Assembly: GCF_028858725.1 (NCBI RefSeq) | Contig: NC_084768.1 | Coordinates: forward strand, 29,356,664 to 29,420,663 | Reading direction: 5' to 3' | Source: Colius striatus | Taxonomy: Eukaryota > Chordata > Aves > Coliiformes > Coliidae | Length of the DNA stretch: 64,000 bases | Shown: positions 1-14,000 of the stretch, one piece after another | Layout: the number at the start of each line of letters is the position of its first letter | Numbering within the stretch: the first letter of the stretch is position 1 | Program-made: the position numbers and the translations under genes | The notes under the pieces: model-generated | What the model was told of the DNA's origin: nothing | Database searches by the model: none | What the model saw: only the letters and a program-made list of their open reading frames with translations

Positions 1-3000
1 TTTGTTACTTCACCCAGACTGACAGCCCTCCCAGCTTTTAAATGAGCAAAACTTTTGCTAAGCTTCAGATTAAGTTCCTGGGTGACCAGCAGAGATGGCC
101 TGTAGCAAAGCCCTGGATTTTATCTTTAATTCTCATCAGGAATATTACATTCTTGCAGAAACTGAGCTGGAAAAAAAACCAACCCAGCCTCTGTGATTCC
201 TGCTGTGGAGATGAGCATCTGCTCAAGGGAAGGCTGGTGATCAGGAGGAGAGGGGTCAACAGATGATGATCTTCTAAGTCTTCCTCTATAGGCTGAATCT
301 CCAATGTGTTACTTAGCCAGATGCAATTCCTTTTCACAAACTCATGGCACTTTTGAGTACAAGTGCCCACAGAAAAATAACAAAGCTGAAGCATCAGTTC
401 CTTGTCTGTTGGCAGTACGAGACTCCTGGCGACTACATGGGAGGAAGGAAAATGTCTCTCTCCAGTGTCTGGGCAGATGAAGCTGAGTTTCCAGCAGTGT
501 TCTCCAATTTTTAACCAGGAGATCTTGTCCAGCACCTCACTGCTCCACTCTCCTGGCTGCTCTCCTTCCCTGATCTGCCTCCTGGGCTGCTCCTTCCCTG
601 GGTCCCCAGGGTTTGAGCCTTGCCCTTGTCCATACCCAGCAGCAGAAGCTGTGAACTTGCAATGGCATCAAGTGCAAAACCATCTCCAACTGTGTTCAGG
701 AGCAACTGGAGGAGTATAGCAGAAGCTTGGTGTATAGACCTCTCGCCTGGGTGTCCTGTGCCTACTGAAAACAGTCCTGCCTCCTCCTGCCTGCTGCATG
801 GAGGCTGTTTTCCTTGATGTAGACTAGAGAAGCATCCCAATGCCCAATTTGCTGGAGCAGAAACCTCTCACAACCACCTTATTGCATCTGGTGCAAGGGC
901 AAAGTGGTGACACTGCCTGTGGTTGCCTGTTTGATCCACTATGGAGGAGCAGAAGGAGCTGGAGACCAAGCTGAGTCCTACTAGATGGCCGTGGAGCCAC
1001 CAGAAATTCCCCACATAGCATCCTGTATCAGGCTAGAAATGGTGCTCTGCCTGGAAGACAGGATGAGCAGGGAAGGACAGGAAAGCAGCACAGCACGGGC
1101 TGAGCTGCTCACAGCATGGGCAGCCATGGGTTGGGCCAGGTCAGGGTATTTGAAGCTCATCTTTTCATAGCTCTCTTTTTCTCTCTGCTCTTGACAAAAC
1201 GCGGGAGGTGTATATGTGGTGTGTCTTAGGTTCAAGGTCACCTCATATTCAGCACAATGCAACCTTAAAGGAATGGGGGATAACAAAAGAGATAGATGGC
1301 TTTGAGCCTCTCATGGAGTGATGGGTCTTGAAACAGACCACAGCTACCTGGGGGTTAGAAAGCCCCACGTCCATCGCCATCCCTTCCTGGGGCACCCTGT
1401 GCTGCAAAGCCCTGGGGATCCCCTCAGAGCTGATGGTGACAGCTAAGGAGGAGTGAGACTGGCTCAAGCAGAGCCTGTTTAATGCCACTCCAACCCCAGC
1501 CAGGCAGGTCAATTAAAAAATAAAGACAAAGGCGCTTGTCCTGGGTCTGCTGTCCCCAGCAAATTCATCAGCTCCCCCGCCAACAGGAGCGGGGCAACTG
1601 TTCACATAAGGCACTGCTAAGAATATCCCAGTACAGGACATTGCTGTGAAATTACAGGGGAGGCTCGAGAAGGGAAATTAGTGTCATTTGCAAGCTTGAT
1701 AATAGGGGCTGTGCAGCATGAATGCCGATGCTGGAGGACAGCGTGTGGCTTATGCAACTGTGCCCGGGCTGGCAGGATGCGTGCTGGGGCTGAGGAGCAG
1801 CCTAGCAGGGACACCTGGGCTCAAAAGCCAAAGGCAAAGCAGATAGCTCTGTCTGAGGGTGAAGCTGCTTCCAGAGGAGATGCTCAGCCCTTCCCTCCCA
1901 GCTGCGCTTTGGCAGAGCACTGTTTAGGGGTCCCTAGGGCAATAGCTACCAGGGCTGGGAGGTCTCGTGGTTTCAGTTGAAGGGACAGTTCTGGGAGCAA
2001 TCAAAGCCAGTGGGGAAACTAAGGCACAGAGAGACTGCATAACCTGTGTTGTGGCTTGAGTCTTAAGGCAATTCTTTAGTGCTTCTTGATGATATGAAGT
2101 GCTTGCTGGGGGCAGCTGCATCACTGCAGCAGGCAAAGCATTTCCCATTTCAGATTACAGCCACATCTTGAGCAAAAACATGTTCCAGAGGAGCAGAAGT
2201 ACTTTCTGACTAAATGCTCCCAGTCCACTCACAACCTTAAAGTACCAACATCGTGTTCTTGGTCACCTGTGGAGTATCTCTGGCTCAAAATTCACACAAA
2301 TGTCACAAACCTGCCAAGGATCCCCCCACTCCCCTGCAAGCCACACCATGCTCTCTTATAGCCACTCCATCCCTGGGCCAAGGAATAATTGTACAGCAGC
2401 ATTGTCAGGCTGCTTAAACAAAAACAAGGAAGTGGAGCAACTCTTGCTGTGCCCAACATGTGCAAAGACCAGTGTCCTCTCCTGCCTGAGTCATCTCTCA
2501 AATTCCTCGACCTTGGGCCATTCTCCAGGGCCCCTCCTGCAGCTGATCAGGAAATGCTCCATTCCCCTGATGAACAGGTGATGCTGTGATTACACTAATC
2601 AGCTGCTCATTAGTGTTCCTTGCCTTTGGATGATGTACAGCCACCTCTGTCACTGTGGTTTGTTAAAGTTCCTCATCTCTGTTGCCCACAGATGGAGAAG
2701 GGCTCTCCAGAGCTCTCCTGGCAAGCAAATCTCACCCCAACAGACACAATCTCTCTTTGAGAGCATAGATTGATCACCACAGTGCCGTGCCTGAGTCTCA
2801 CACAGGGAATTTTGGACTCCAGGATACTTCCAGAGGACAGCCAACTGCCACCAAACACTGACAGCCATGCAAGAGGTGCTACAGATCTCAAGATGCTGAG
2901 ACTGAGGGAGATGTACAAGAGCCACTTTGCTTACTCCCCAGTGTAGCCCTCACAGAGAACTCTCAGCCCAACCTCTAGTGAGCTGTAGTGGCCACAGAGA

Positions 3001-6000
3001 CAATAGCTCTGACCCCAAGAACAGCTGATTGTAGAAGAGCAGCAATGAGCACCATAACTTTCAGGCCAGCTTTGGGTCCAGCCTTCCAGCCACAGCAGGG
3101 CTGCTGCAGACCACTACTATTAGAAATGGAGTTCTGCCAGCTGGCAAAAATCAGAAGCCAGCAAATACTTCATAACCTGTCCAAACCACCCCTCAGGCCT
3201 CCACTTAGCCCCCATTTCCCACCCTCTTTCCTTGTTCATACATCTAGAGTATGCTTCTGTCCCCTCTCCCATCACTCACAGCCACTTTGAAACCAACCTT
3301 GCCTACCTCCATGGCAGCTTGGCTGAAACAGACCCTGGACATCTGATCCTTACAGCCACCATACCTCCCAGGTCTGCTGATGGAATTAAAGCTGCTCCAG
3401 AGTGTTTCATCCTCAGGTCTAACAGTCCAACTGCAAGGAGAAGAACAAGGAGAGAGTATTTATGGCAATGAAATTGTATCCCTGCTCCTCAAGAGGCTGA
3501 GCCAGAGGACTGTGCTCTGCAGGTGCCCATCCTTACCCTCATTCTCACACCCTGCCAGCCCCTGCTAATTGACACAAGATAATTAACCAGTGCTCTGTCA
3601 GCTGCTTTCATATCATGGGAAAAGGCAGAAGGATATTTCTGCACATGCACACACAGAGCACCTGTGTGCTACCAGCTCAAAACGAAAGAGCAGGACAGAG
3701 CCTGAGGCAGCAGAGGCCTTGGCAGGCTTGTGGGTGGGCTAGGGCTTGGTGACACAGGGATTTGCCTGGTGCACTGCAAAGCTTGGTTGCAATGTGGGCA
3801 CCCAGACACCTGCTCCTACCAGCAATGGGCCAGGGTACCTCTGCTTGCAGGGGAGATCTCTGAGATGACTGGGGATGGGCACTGGGAGAGACCTGACCCT
3901 ATGGCTGGAGGGAGCCTCAGTGTCCCGTGTGTCCCTATGGATATGCCAGCCCTGGGCAGGCTGAAAAGTCACCACTGGTCTCACTCCTCCTTCACAGCTG
4001 TGACATGGGGCATAAATCCCTCTGGGCTGCCTGCAGTCCATAGGGACTCCTTGCACAAGCCACTGCTCTTCCCTTTGGGTCCATCACCCTGACAGCTTTC
4101 CCCAGGGAGGTCTTGAAACCAAGACCTCAGAGCATCAGAGGGCCAGGGACACACACACCACCGCATCCTGGCAAGTCCCAGCCTCTGCCAGCCTTCCTTG
4201 CTGAAAGCTGGGGCTGCAGCCATGCACTCCCCCTTCCCTCTTCTGCTTTGCTCCATCCTGTCAGTCAGGCTCTGGCTCAGAAGGGTTTCCTCACACAACA
4301 GCTCCACTGGTTTTAGAGAGATGCAATTAAGATGAAACCCACTTATTTAAAGCGGCTCCTCTCCCAGCACTGCTCTAATGTCACCTTTGATGGCTGAAAC
4401 CAGCCCAGCTCACAGATTGCCAGGGATGTATCCTTTCATTTTCTCACTCTCCCCCTCAGACAGAACTGAGTGCTGGTGCTCCTTTGCAGAGCAAAGGACC
4501 TGTTATTTTTGCACTGGCCAGTGTGGAAAACAGAGCCAAACACCCTGCCTGTGTCCCACAAAGGCTGGAGAGGCCACATAGATGATGCTGCAGGTTAGAC
4601 TCAGACCCAGGCACAGTGCTGCCTTGTGGCTTGTGCTGCAAATGAGGATGGACCACAGCAGGACTGGGACCCCTCAACTAACACATCTGAAAGGAAATAC
4701 CCTGAAGTGACTAGGGGAGAGCAATCACCCATGGGGGAGCATGGACCATTTCCACTGTTTACAACAGTCAGCTCTGCTCAAACCATCATTTAAGGCACCA
4801 GCTTAGCCTTAAACCCCTCTGCAGGCCCTGCTCTCACATGCACACAGGAGCTGCTGGCTCAGGACTCTTTTCCTCTCCATCCACACACACATTTGACTGT
4901 CAGGCACTGAAACCCCAGATCTCTTTGCTGTTCAGTGCATCCTTCAGGTTGCATTTCTATTAGACTGGAGGTTTCCTGGCTGTCAGCGCTTCCACCCACG
5001 CCGGCGGCTCTCTCTTGAACTCCATCTCGCTGCCTCCAAACCTCCCTGTGTCACATTATCTTTGGAAATAGAGAGCAAATACATATGTATCCCCTTGCTC
5101 TCCCAGAGAGACAGCAGAGCAATTTACAGGGTTCCCTGGGTGACAGTTCTTCATCTGAACTCTTACTTCAATCTGATTCATTTTGATCTGCGGGAGCTAC
5201 GTCTCTCCCCACAGGTGAAGAGAGGAGCTGCCCCCTTACAAAACACCAGTGATTTGCAATTTGTCACCAGCCCAGGGCCAGGTGCACTCTCTGCTGCCAT
5301 TTCAGGGTGACACTTTAATGCTTAAAAGCAGAAGTTGTCACATGAAAAGTCTCAGCACCGACATTACGGGCTCCTCCTGATCTCTCCAAAGGTCTCTGAT
5401 ATAGCAGCTTCTGAGGGTTTCTGAGCACAGGTGATAGCCCCTGGGCCAAAGTCTAGGTCCTAGTTGGAGCTGGTGTGACTCTGCAGTGAGGGACCCCAGC
5501 TCCTGGCTCAGCTAAATCATTTGGTCACCCCTGAGAGGCAGGAATTTGTCAGCTCTCAGCAAAACACACCATTTTAGAGGCATCCCACTCCAAAAGACTG
5601 CTAGGGGGAGAGGAGGGGGTCTGAAACCCCCATTCCTGCTTTGGTTAGGAGCTTGGGGTGGCAGGTAAAGATTAAATGCACCCTCTCCCCATCCTGGTCC
5701 ATGATGCTAGATGAACTGAAGCTGGCTACCGTTATCTTGGTGCTTGAGGAGACAGGTGTCAATGGTGGTTCTGCAGGGGACAGCAAAGAAACCAGCCCAG
5801 GTGCTTCCTTGTGCCTGGAAATCAATCCAGATGGGCCAGCACTAATCTGCAGAGAGCTGGGTCCTCTTCAGGGCAGCTTGTACAGAGATGGGCTGATCAA
5901 GCACGGCAGGGCTTCCTCAGCACATCCTGCTGCTGGCAGCCAACGAGGGTTAAACACAAAGCAAATGGTTTCCCAGGAACACCGAGATCTTGACAGCACA

Positions 6001-7540
6001 ACGTGCTCTGCTCACAGCCACAAAGCTGGAGCCGGGACTGCCCGAGAGGTTCTTCCTCCCAACTGCCTCTCCAGGTCCCTCCTCCTGCCTTCTCCCCTGA
6101 CTGAGACTGGCTTTTGCCACTTAAAGGTGTGATCAGGAGATGGTCAGCTTTTAAAAACACTGCTATTAGGAGCAATAAGAATAATAGAGCAGGAACATAT
6201 GTATCTCCACAGGCCCATCACCTTGTGCTTGCTTGGATTGAAGTGTTTTGCCATCAGAGGCGTGACAGCATGCTGATACATCAGCAGAGCCACAAAGCCT
6301 TTATCACTGTTGTTGCCCAGGGTTTGAGAGGAAGGCAGCAGCACACGTGTCAACCCACCCTCAGAGCCTTTCCATGGGGCTGCTGGGTTCAGCCCACGTG
6401 TCCCTGGAAGGGAGGGCAGGGCAGGCTCAGAGCCTCACCAGACACCAGAGAGCACCTTGGGAGAGCCTGCAATGCCCTGCCTCACACTTTTTTAGACCCT
6501 GGGGAAACAGAAAAACAGGGTATGGGGTTTCTGGAGGGTTTTATAAGCTCTGCTGCTCCGGGAACAATCTTGCTGCTTCTCTGGTCCAGGATGGAGCCAG
6601 CACTAAGATACAGGAGCTGAGGGAAATGGGCTGAGCCCTCTGTCCCCACTTGTCCTGTCATTGTCCCAAAGTCTTAGTTTGAGCGGTTTTGTTTTTTTCA
6701 GGGCCTCCAGATCAGGCTGGCTAAGCAAATCTAGCTGGTCACCCTAACCCAAACTCAGCTGCTGCACAGTGCTACTCTGCAGTAACACAGTCCTGGTTTG
6801 AACAATCAAGCAGCCATCTTCATGGTCATTCCTCCAACCCCACACAACTCAGCCTCACTCCCAACACCACAGTCCCCATTTGGGCCTATCTGGGCATTGG
6901 CTCTCAAAGGCTTTCCATCTCATCCCACCATGTTCTTCATTTAAACTTCACCAAGGAGTGCTGGTTTTCTCACAGGCTGCTCAGAGAAGCAGGTTTCCTC
7001 AGAAATGTCAGAGCTTCCTTCACAGCCCAGGGGAGGAGCAGGGAATGTGAGCCTTCAGACACAACCACAAGCAAAGCTCATGCCCAGGAGCACAAGACCA
7101 AGCTGTCATTGCCTGGGTGACATCCAAACCACCATCCATCACCCCAGCACTAACCCAGGCAAGCAGCCAGGCTGGCAAACATAGGGAGGGTTTCCCTGTC
7201 AGTCCAAGCCAGGGGCACAATTCAGCCAAGAATCCTTGTTCCTCAGGCTGAAGAGCCCTGAGGAGCTAGGAGATCTCTCCATCCATTACCTGGAGCTCAC
7301 ATGAGTTTCAGTCTGTCACTGCAGCTCACTCCCACATAGCTGTGACTAGGCTTTTCACTGCAGGATTGCTCTGTTCAGCAACACATGTGCACAGGTTCTA
7401 AGCTAAACAACAGGTCTGGAGTAGACATTCTTGTTCATATTTTCTTCCCTCATTACAAAGGCAAATAGTCTAAGTAAGCAGAGGGACATTGCTCTGCTCC
7501 TTTACCCACTTCTTGCCGAAAGCAAGGTTGTCCTGACACA
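1..7540. other. Non-coding DNA, no gene recognised
   Basis: No reading frame here has splice boundaries, a codon pattern or a family resemblance that I can support. The open frames on both strands are short and overlap one another, as chance frames do. The composition is ordinary avian intergenic or intronic DNA of moderate GC, with scattered short CA runs (for example near 4,863-4,873). I see no clear repeat family. Confidence 0.6.
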
Positions 7541-8005
7541 AATCACAGAATCACAGAATGGGAAGGGGTTGGAAGGGATCATCCAGTCCAACCCCCTGCT
7601 AAAGCAGGTTCCCCTCCATCAGGTCACACAGGAACGTGTCCAGGTGGGTTTGGAAACCTCCAGAGAAGGAGCCTCCACACCCTCCCTGTGCAGCCTGGGC
7701 CAGGGCTCCCTCACCCCAACACCAAACAAGTTTCTCCTTGTGTTGAAGTGGAACTCTATGTGTTCCAGCTCATGTCCATAACTCCAGTCCTGTCACTGGG
7801 CACTACATGGGGTGGCATGTGTCGCCCCATCCTTCTGACACCCACCCTTTAGGTACTTCAGTGTCAATGAGTTCCCCCCTCAGTCTTCTCCAGGCTGAAC
7901 AGCCCCAAGTCCCGCAGCCTTTCTTCATGAGAATGATGTTCCAGTCCCCTGATCACCTTAATAGCTCTGAGCTAGACTTTCTCTACAAAGTTCCCTGTCT
8001 ACAAT
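7541..8005 (-). mobile_element. CR1 LINE fragment, 5'-truncated, 3' end at left
   Basis: The block starts with the duplicated tail AATCACAGAATCACAGAATG and continues with the reverse complement of a CR1 3' end. It contains GGTTGGAAGGGATCATC, then CAGTCCAACCCCCTGC, the 'cctccagagaaggagcctccacaccctc' region near 7,660, and the 'ctcagtcttctccaggctgaacagcc' region near 7,880. CR1 elements end in an 8-bp microsatellite-like repeat instead of poly-A, which fixes the orientation as leftward. It corresponds to the C-terminal end of CR1 ORF2 plus the 3' UTR and is not expected to be active. It closely resembles the copy at 47,475-47,697. Confidence 0.93.
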
Positions 8006-11000
8006 CTGCACAAGCAGGTAAAGACCTTCTCAACTACCCCTCCTGGAGTAAGATCTCAGTTCTTACTGCTGTGATCAGTGAGGGCAGGAAGGGGCAATTC
8101 CACCCTGTGAAACCCAGGGTGAGTCCCAGACTCACATCAAACTGCTGTGTGTTGTGCACAAACAACAGTGTTCAAGGGTTGACCGACTTCCTTATGGTGC
8201 CCAGATTGGGTGGAACACATCCCAGCACCAGGCTGTTTCGACTGGCAATAAGTGACTACAAAGGAGTGGGATCTAAAGATCAAACCACACCAAAGGCTAA
8301 AAACTCGGCTGGACTTCTGGCCTGGCTTTAAACTACACAGTAGCACACCCTTAAAGTAAAGCAGCAAAATAAATAAAGGCAGGGAAACAGTCACACCCCC
8401 AGCACCTCCAAGGTCAGGACTTTCACAGCTCCCTCTCCTGTGGACTGGCTTTCAGAGCCTGCTTTTCACAGGTACAGATAGTCACCAGCCTGTGAGAAGA
8501 AAAAACAAACAAAAACCACACCAGAACCCAGGGAAGTGACTTCAACCATTGTCATTCCAGCAACAATCCTGTCTTCTCCTCCTTGCTCCCTTCCCAGCCC
8601 CTCACAGCTGGCAGAGAGCTTCTTACCAACAAACAAGGCTCCCTGCAGCGAGGGTTGCCTGGGAAGGTCTGGTACTTCAGCCCAGCATGGAGATGGTCAC
8701 CTGCAGAGGTGACTGTTTGTGGTTTATTTCTACCTATCAGCTCTCAGCTTGTGAAGATCCCTGGCCCTATTCCAGGGCTGCTGACAGTGTCTGGGCTCAT
8801 GCCCAAGTGTCAACAAGGACGCTCTGTGTTTCCACCCAGACCTAACCCTAACACTCACACGAATACTTGAGAAGACACTGTCACCTCACTCTGTCCAACC
8901 AGTCACATTAACCCCAGGACAGGTTCCCTGGGTTTGTGCTATTAATGTTGCCTCATGGGCAACTTCCCATGGGGTGGATTTTGCTCTAGGAGACCTTTCT
9001 GTGCCTGTCTCAGGAGGGAAAGTAGCAGTCTGAGCCTCCTCCTGAGCTTTGGCTTTTTCCAGTTAATACATGAACAATCAGCACAATTTCATGCCAATTG
9101 TTTCGTGTTCCTACACCACAGAGGTTCTCTGCTCCTCTGCTACCCTGCCTCTCTTGCTCCTTTCAATTAAACAGATGAAGTGCCAAGCCACAACTTCCAC
9201 TTCTTCAAAATCATTCACACAACTGGTGTTGCAACAGAACTGGGAAGAGGCAGAAGCACATCTTCAGGAAGGCATGGACACGTTCAAGTTGAGCATCACT
9301 CAAGGGTTTGAGGACTCAAAGGAAGGATTTGTTGAGAAGAGGCTGTGGCTCTGAAAGGGCTCCACCAGCTCACCCACATGCATGATCAACCACACCTGAC
9401 TGACAGCAGAATTTGACACCTCTATAGATGTGTTTTCCTGACATTTCCATCTGTCCTCGCTCCAGCTATCAGGAAATGCCAGAGGAAGGACAAAAAAATC
9501 TTCTGGCCTGTGCTGGAAACATTGCTATCAAACACTTATTTCAGCTTCCAGATGGTTTGGACTGCCTGCATGCTGGGGAAAACCCACTGCTCTCTACTGC
9601 CTTACTGAGACCATTGGGGAAATATGTTGTGGGTGTTCATCCATTGCTTACTGGTCTCTGTGATGATGGGGGACCAGAAAGCTTTTCTTCAGAGCTTTCA
9701 TGTGTGCTTTACATCATCCCTTTGTCTATCCTAGGCAGAAGGTAGGAAAACATGCTCTCTATGCCATGAGATTTCCTCTCATTTCAGGGCAAAAATGCAG
9801 AGACAAGGGTAGAAAAATATCCCTGAGTAAAGTCCCACATGGCCTCTGAGGAACTCAAAGAGCTCAGTGGCCACCAGGTACGTATGAGCAAAAGCAAGAT
9901 GAATGTCTGTATCCCTGAAGACAGACTAGTCTGATCAGCTCTTCCTATTGCCACCAGCCTTTGTGTGCCATCATGAGCCAAGTAAAGAATAATAACCATG
10001 AGCAAGTGCATTCAGCAGGCACGAGTGATGCAGTGTCTCAGCCAGGGAAAGGACTTTGGGGTCCCTGGGGAACAGGGGAGCAGCAGCAAGGTTGTCTTCA
10101 CAGGACTTGTCATCCATGCTGGATTTAACCAGGTGAGCTGCAAGGATTTATGGTCTATCACAAATGTGGGACCATATCTGAGTTCACTAACTCAGTTTCT
10201 ACCCCAATGGCATGTTGTGCTTGGTGCAGAGAAAGGAGGTTGGGCCTTGCTCGTACCACGTGTGAACCATCCTCATTAAACACAAAGGAGTCTCTCCATT
10301 GTTGTCCAGGGATGCTGGATTAAATCTTCCTTAGATGCAAGGCTGCCAGGAGGAGGCCAAGGGCTGTGAGCCAAGGAGTTGCTAGGTCCAGGCCATGAAG
10401 CTCCTGCAGTGGCCCAGAGCCATAGCCACTGACTGGCACAACAGGTCTTCTGACCCTTTCCCTCTGAGTGCAATCAGCAGTAGAGTTATTAAAGCACCAG
10501 CTGGGCTGGCAAAAAGAAATCCTCAGATCTGCCTGCAAAGCCAGAGAGGTTCAAAAGGACTCTTGACTTTCTCTTGGGTGCCACTCTGGGACACCTGCCA
10601 TCCTCCCTCCCGCCTGTGTTTGTGGGCATAGCCTCAAACCGTGTTTACAGTGGGATTTCAGCCTCTTTTAGGATAGGAGGTTGCTATAGAAACAGTGAAT
10701 AGGAGGCTGAGCTCCCTGGGAGAAGGTCTGGACTCTTTTGGCTTAATAGGAAAGCCCATCAGGGGAATATATGTGTCTGGAGACTAAGGTGGAGCAGAGT
10801 CTGTTTTAAGGAACACATCCTCTTTCTGGGGCAAGTAGGAGGCTAAATTTCTGCAGCCCTCTAGATGACCAAAACGTTTCCAGTGCAAGAAGGTAGCTCA
10901 CTACACAGGCAACACCGAGAGACACTTCCAGCCTAGAGGTGGGATCTGAGCTCAAGCACCCTGCCAGAAAGCTCCTACCCAGCTGTAGCTTGGGTTTACA

Positions 11001-14000
11001 GCTCAGCACTGTTGTCACCATTTACTGGCTTTAGGTGGTCTGTGAGCAGGCAGATGGAGATGTGACTGGTGTCAGAAAACACAGAGGATGCAGCTGGATA
11101 AATGAAACCTGTTGCAGCAGACAAGCAAGGACAGAGCCAGGAAGACCCCTGCTCCAGAATCATGAAGAAGGTGGCCAGCTCTGACTGGAGTGACAGCTGT
11201 TTCAAAATGTAAGCTGCAAATGAAGCAAACCAAGTTACCTCTGGGAGGGGTATATCCTCCCAAAGGAGGAATCTGACCACAGAAGTCAAGGCAGGACATT
11301 TGGCTGCAGGTTGATACTTGCCCCTTTTCTTTCTCCCTCCTGCAGTTGGCCTCAAACAGGAAGGGAAAAAAAAGTCCAACATCCCACACACATCAAGAAA
11401 AGCCAGCCTGAGTCACCTGGAATGAAAACCTGCCAAAGAAAAACCTCTATGCAAAGCTCAGCCAGGGCTCATCAGCAAAAGGCCATGGTTAACTGCTGAA
11501 GTGGCAGATCATTTCCATTTCCAAAGGCAGAGCTAGCACACAGGCCTGAGAAAAGCTCTTCACAATCAGCCTGTGTTGAAACAAACCCAATCAGTTAGAC
11601 ACTGAGGAGTGTCCCTCCATGGATCCCTGCAGTGAGATGATCTGATTATAGACTGAGCTGGGGAGGCACTGGAAAGCACCCAGTGGGGGGCTGCAGGGAA
11701 GAATATCAGAGGAGTCTCAGACCAGAGAGCCTGTGAGCAATAAACTCAACTGGGTGCAAAGAAGAGACCGTGGAAGAAGAGTCTGTCTTGATAAAAAGCT
11801 TCAGATGCTCATGGAAGCTGCCTACTGAAGGGGCAGGCTGGGAACAATAGAGCACAGGAGCCTCATCTTCATAGACATCTTTGTGGCCTGAGCAGCTGAG
11901 AACTCCAAGAAGGAAAGTTCCAGCCCTGTTTAAACCTGGTGATTGCAGCCCTAGGAAGAGAATCTTTCTGCACCTACAAGCCACACCACAAAAGCCTTCA
12001 GAGCAAAGGAGCACTTCCTACAGCCTGGATGGCTGCAGCCTTGGCATAATCACCTCCACTCTGTGACATTTCTTTACCCTCATGAACAGGCAGCTGGTTC
12101 CCTCAGGCTTCTGTGCACAAGCAGGCAGCCTGGTCACACCACTACCTGGCAGGGAACAAGGGCTCAGATGCTACAGTCAGCAGCCCATGTCTCACGAGCA
12201 TCTCTGAGGTCAGATGCCTCTAGAACGAATTCGACCCCACAATTCATGGAAACCAACATATCACCAGCTGACCTTAAGCTGAACACTCCAGCACCCCTTG
12301 TACATTGTCCCCTGGCCCTCTCCCCAGGACTATAGCCCAGACAGACAGAATTTGCCTTCTCCAGCAGCTGGGTCAGACAAACCCTGCCAAAAGTCACAAG
12401 CCCCCACAACAAAAGAGGCAGGACTTGTGTCTCCAATCACCTGCTTCTGCCACCAGTGAGGTCTGAACTCAAACACTTTTTCCAGGAGACCCCTAAGTCT
12501 CCTCAGAAGGATTTGGACCCACTGTTTGTGTGCTTAGAGCTAAGCTCATGTGTAGGACTAGTCCTTTGGATGGAGTCCCCTGTTTCCTCACAGTTTAGAC
12601 ACTCCCAACAGCAGAAAGGCCCTGGAGTTGGTGACTCAGAGCCCAGCAACTGTCGTGTTGCACAGCACAGTGCATGATGGTTCCTCCTGTCACACTGCAG
12701 CTGGGAGCTATAAAGAACCTTATGAGACAGGCACCAGAGGGAAGCCATGCTAAATAATCTGCAAACCAACATATTGACAGATCCCCAAAGGGAATGAGGA
12801 AGAGAAGCAACCTGAAACCGACTGTCAAAACAATATACTTCCCAGTGTAGATGAGGAATGGGTTTCTCAGTGGGTGCCAGAGTCACTGGTTTAACCTTTC
12901 TGTCCACCATTGTCTTCTCACTTTAAAATAAAATGCTTATTTAACAGCAAGAAAAAAAGAGAAGAGCTGAAAACAGAGTCACAGCATTCCCTAGAAGTGG
13001 GGATGAAAGGACATTGGAGGCCAGAAATAGACCTGAGAGAAAGGCAGGTGGTCTGGGGAGGAATATGTGCTCTGCTGGGGGTTAGGACATCCTCCCCTTG
13101 GCCAGATCCTGTTACAGGCAGCAGGATTCAGAGACACAGGGAGAAGTACAGAGATACACTGATGGTAACTCAACAAATCCTGCTGGAGTCAGGCAGGAGC
13201 TTTTCCTCCTGTTACTTCAGGAGTTTTAGATGAAGTCCCAGCCAACAGCCACGAGAAACCCTGTAACTGATTGAAAAGCCTTGGTCACACTCATGGTTCT
13301 ACCCCTGCATCCACCCCTTCATTCTTGCCATCCATCTTTACACTCCTTTATTCCTACACATGTCTATCTGAATGTCTTATCCATCCTTCCACCCAAAGCA
13401 GTGCTGGAGCTGTTTGGTACTTAGAGCACAGTAACATCAAAACTCAGGAAAACTTCTTCACTGAGCCAGGACCCATCCAGTCCCCGAATTCTTGGGGAAC
13501 AAGGCACTCCAATTCCCCAGGTCTTGCATTTGGCAAAAAAACCCAGCTTGCCCAGAGAAGAAATCAATGCCAGAGGCCTTTGAGAGGGTGAGGTATCTGT
13601 AACCTTCCCTAGGACCACCGATCTGCAGGCAAGACCACCTGAGTGGAAGCATGATCCTGTTGTAATGAAGGATATTCTCCAGTACCTCTGCTGAAGGACA
13701 GGTAGGTATAGCCCCACTCTCCTCTGTGTCTGATTTTAATAGCAAAATGAGCTGATGGTGCAGCAGAAGAGGCAAAGGCTGCTGCACTCACTGCCTGAAA
13801 AGCACAGAAACTTCCAGAAATGGCATCAGCAGGACACATGTGGAAGAAACTCTTGTCCTGATGCCAGGAGAACCTCTTAGCTGGGACCAGCTGAGTTTGC
13901 ATTCCACACAGGGAGCAGTTTGGGAAGTTGTAGTTAAGAAAAATGACATTTTAGGTTTGGAATATGGAAATATTAAGGGCTGTCTGGGAGGTCGAAAGAG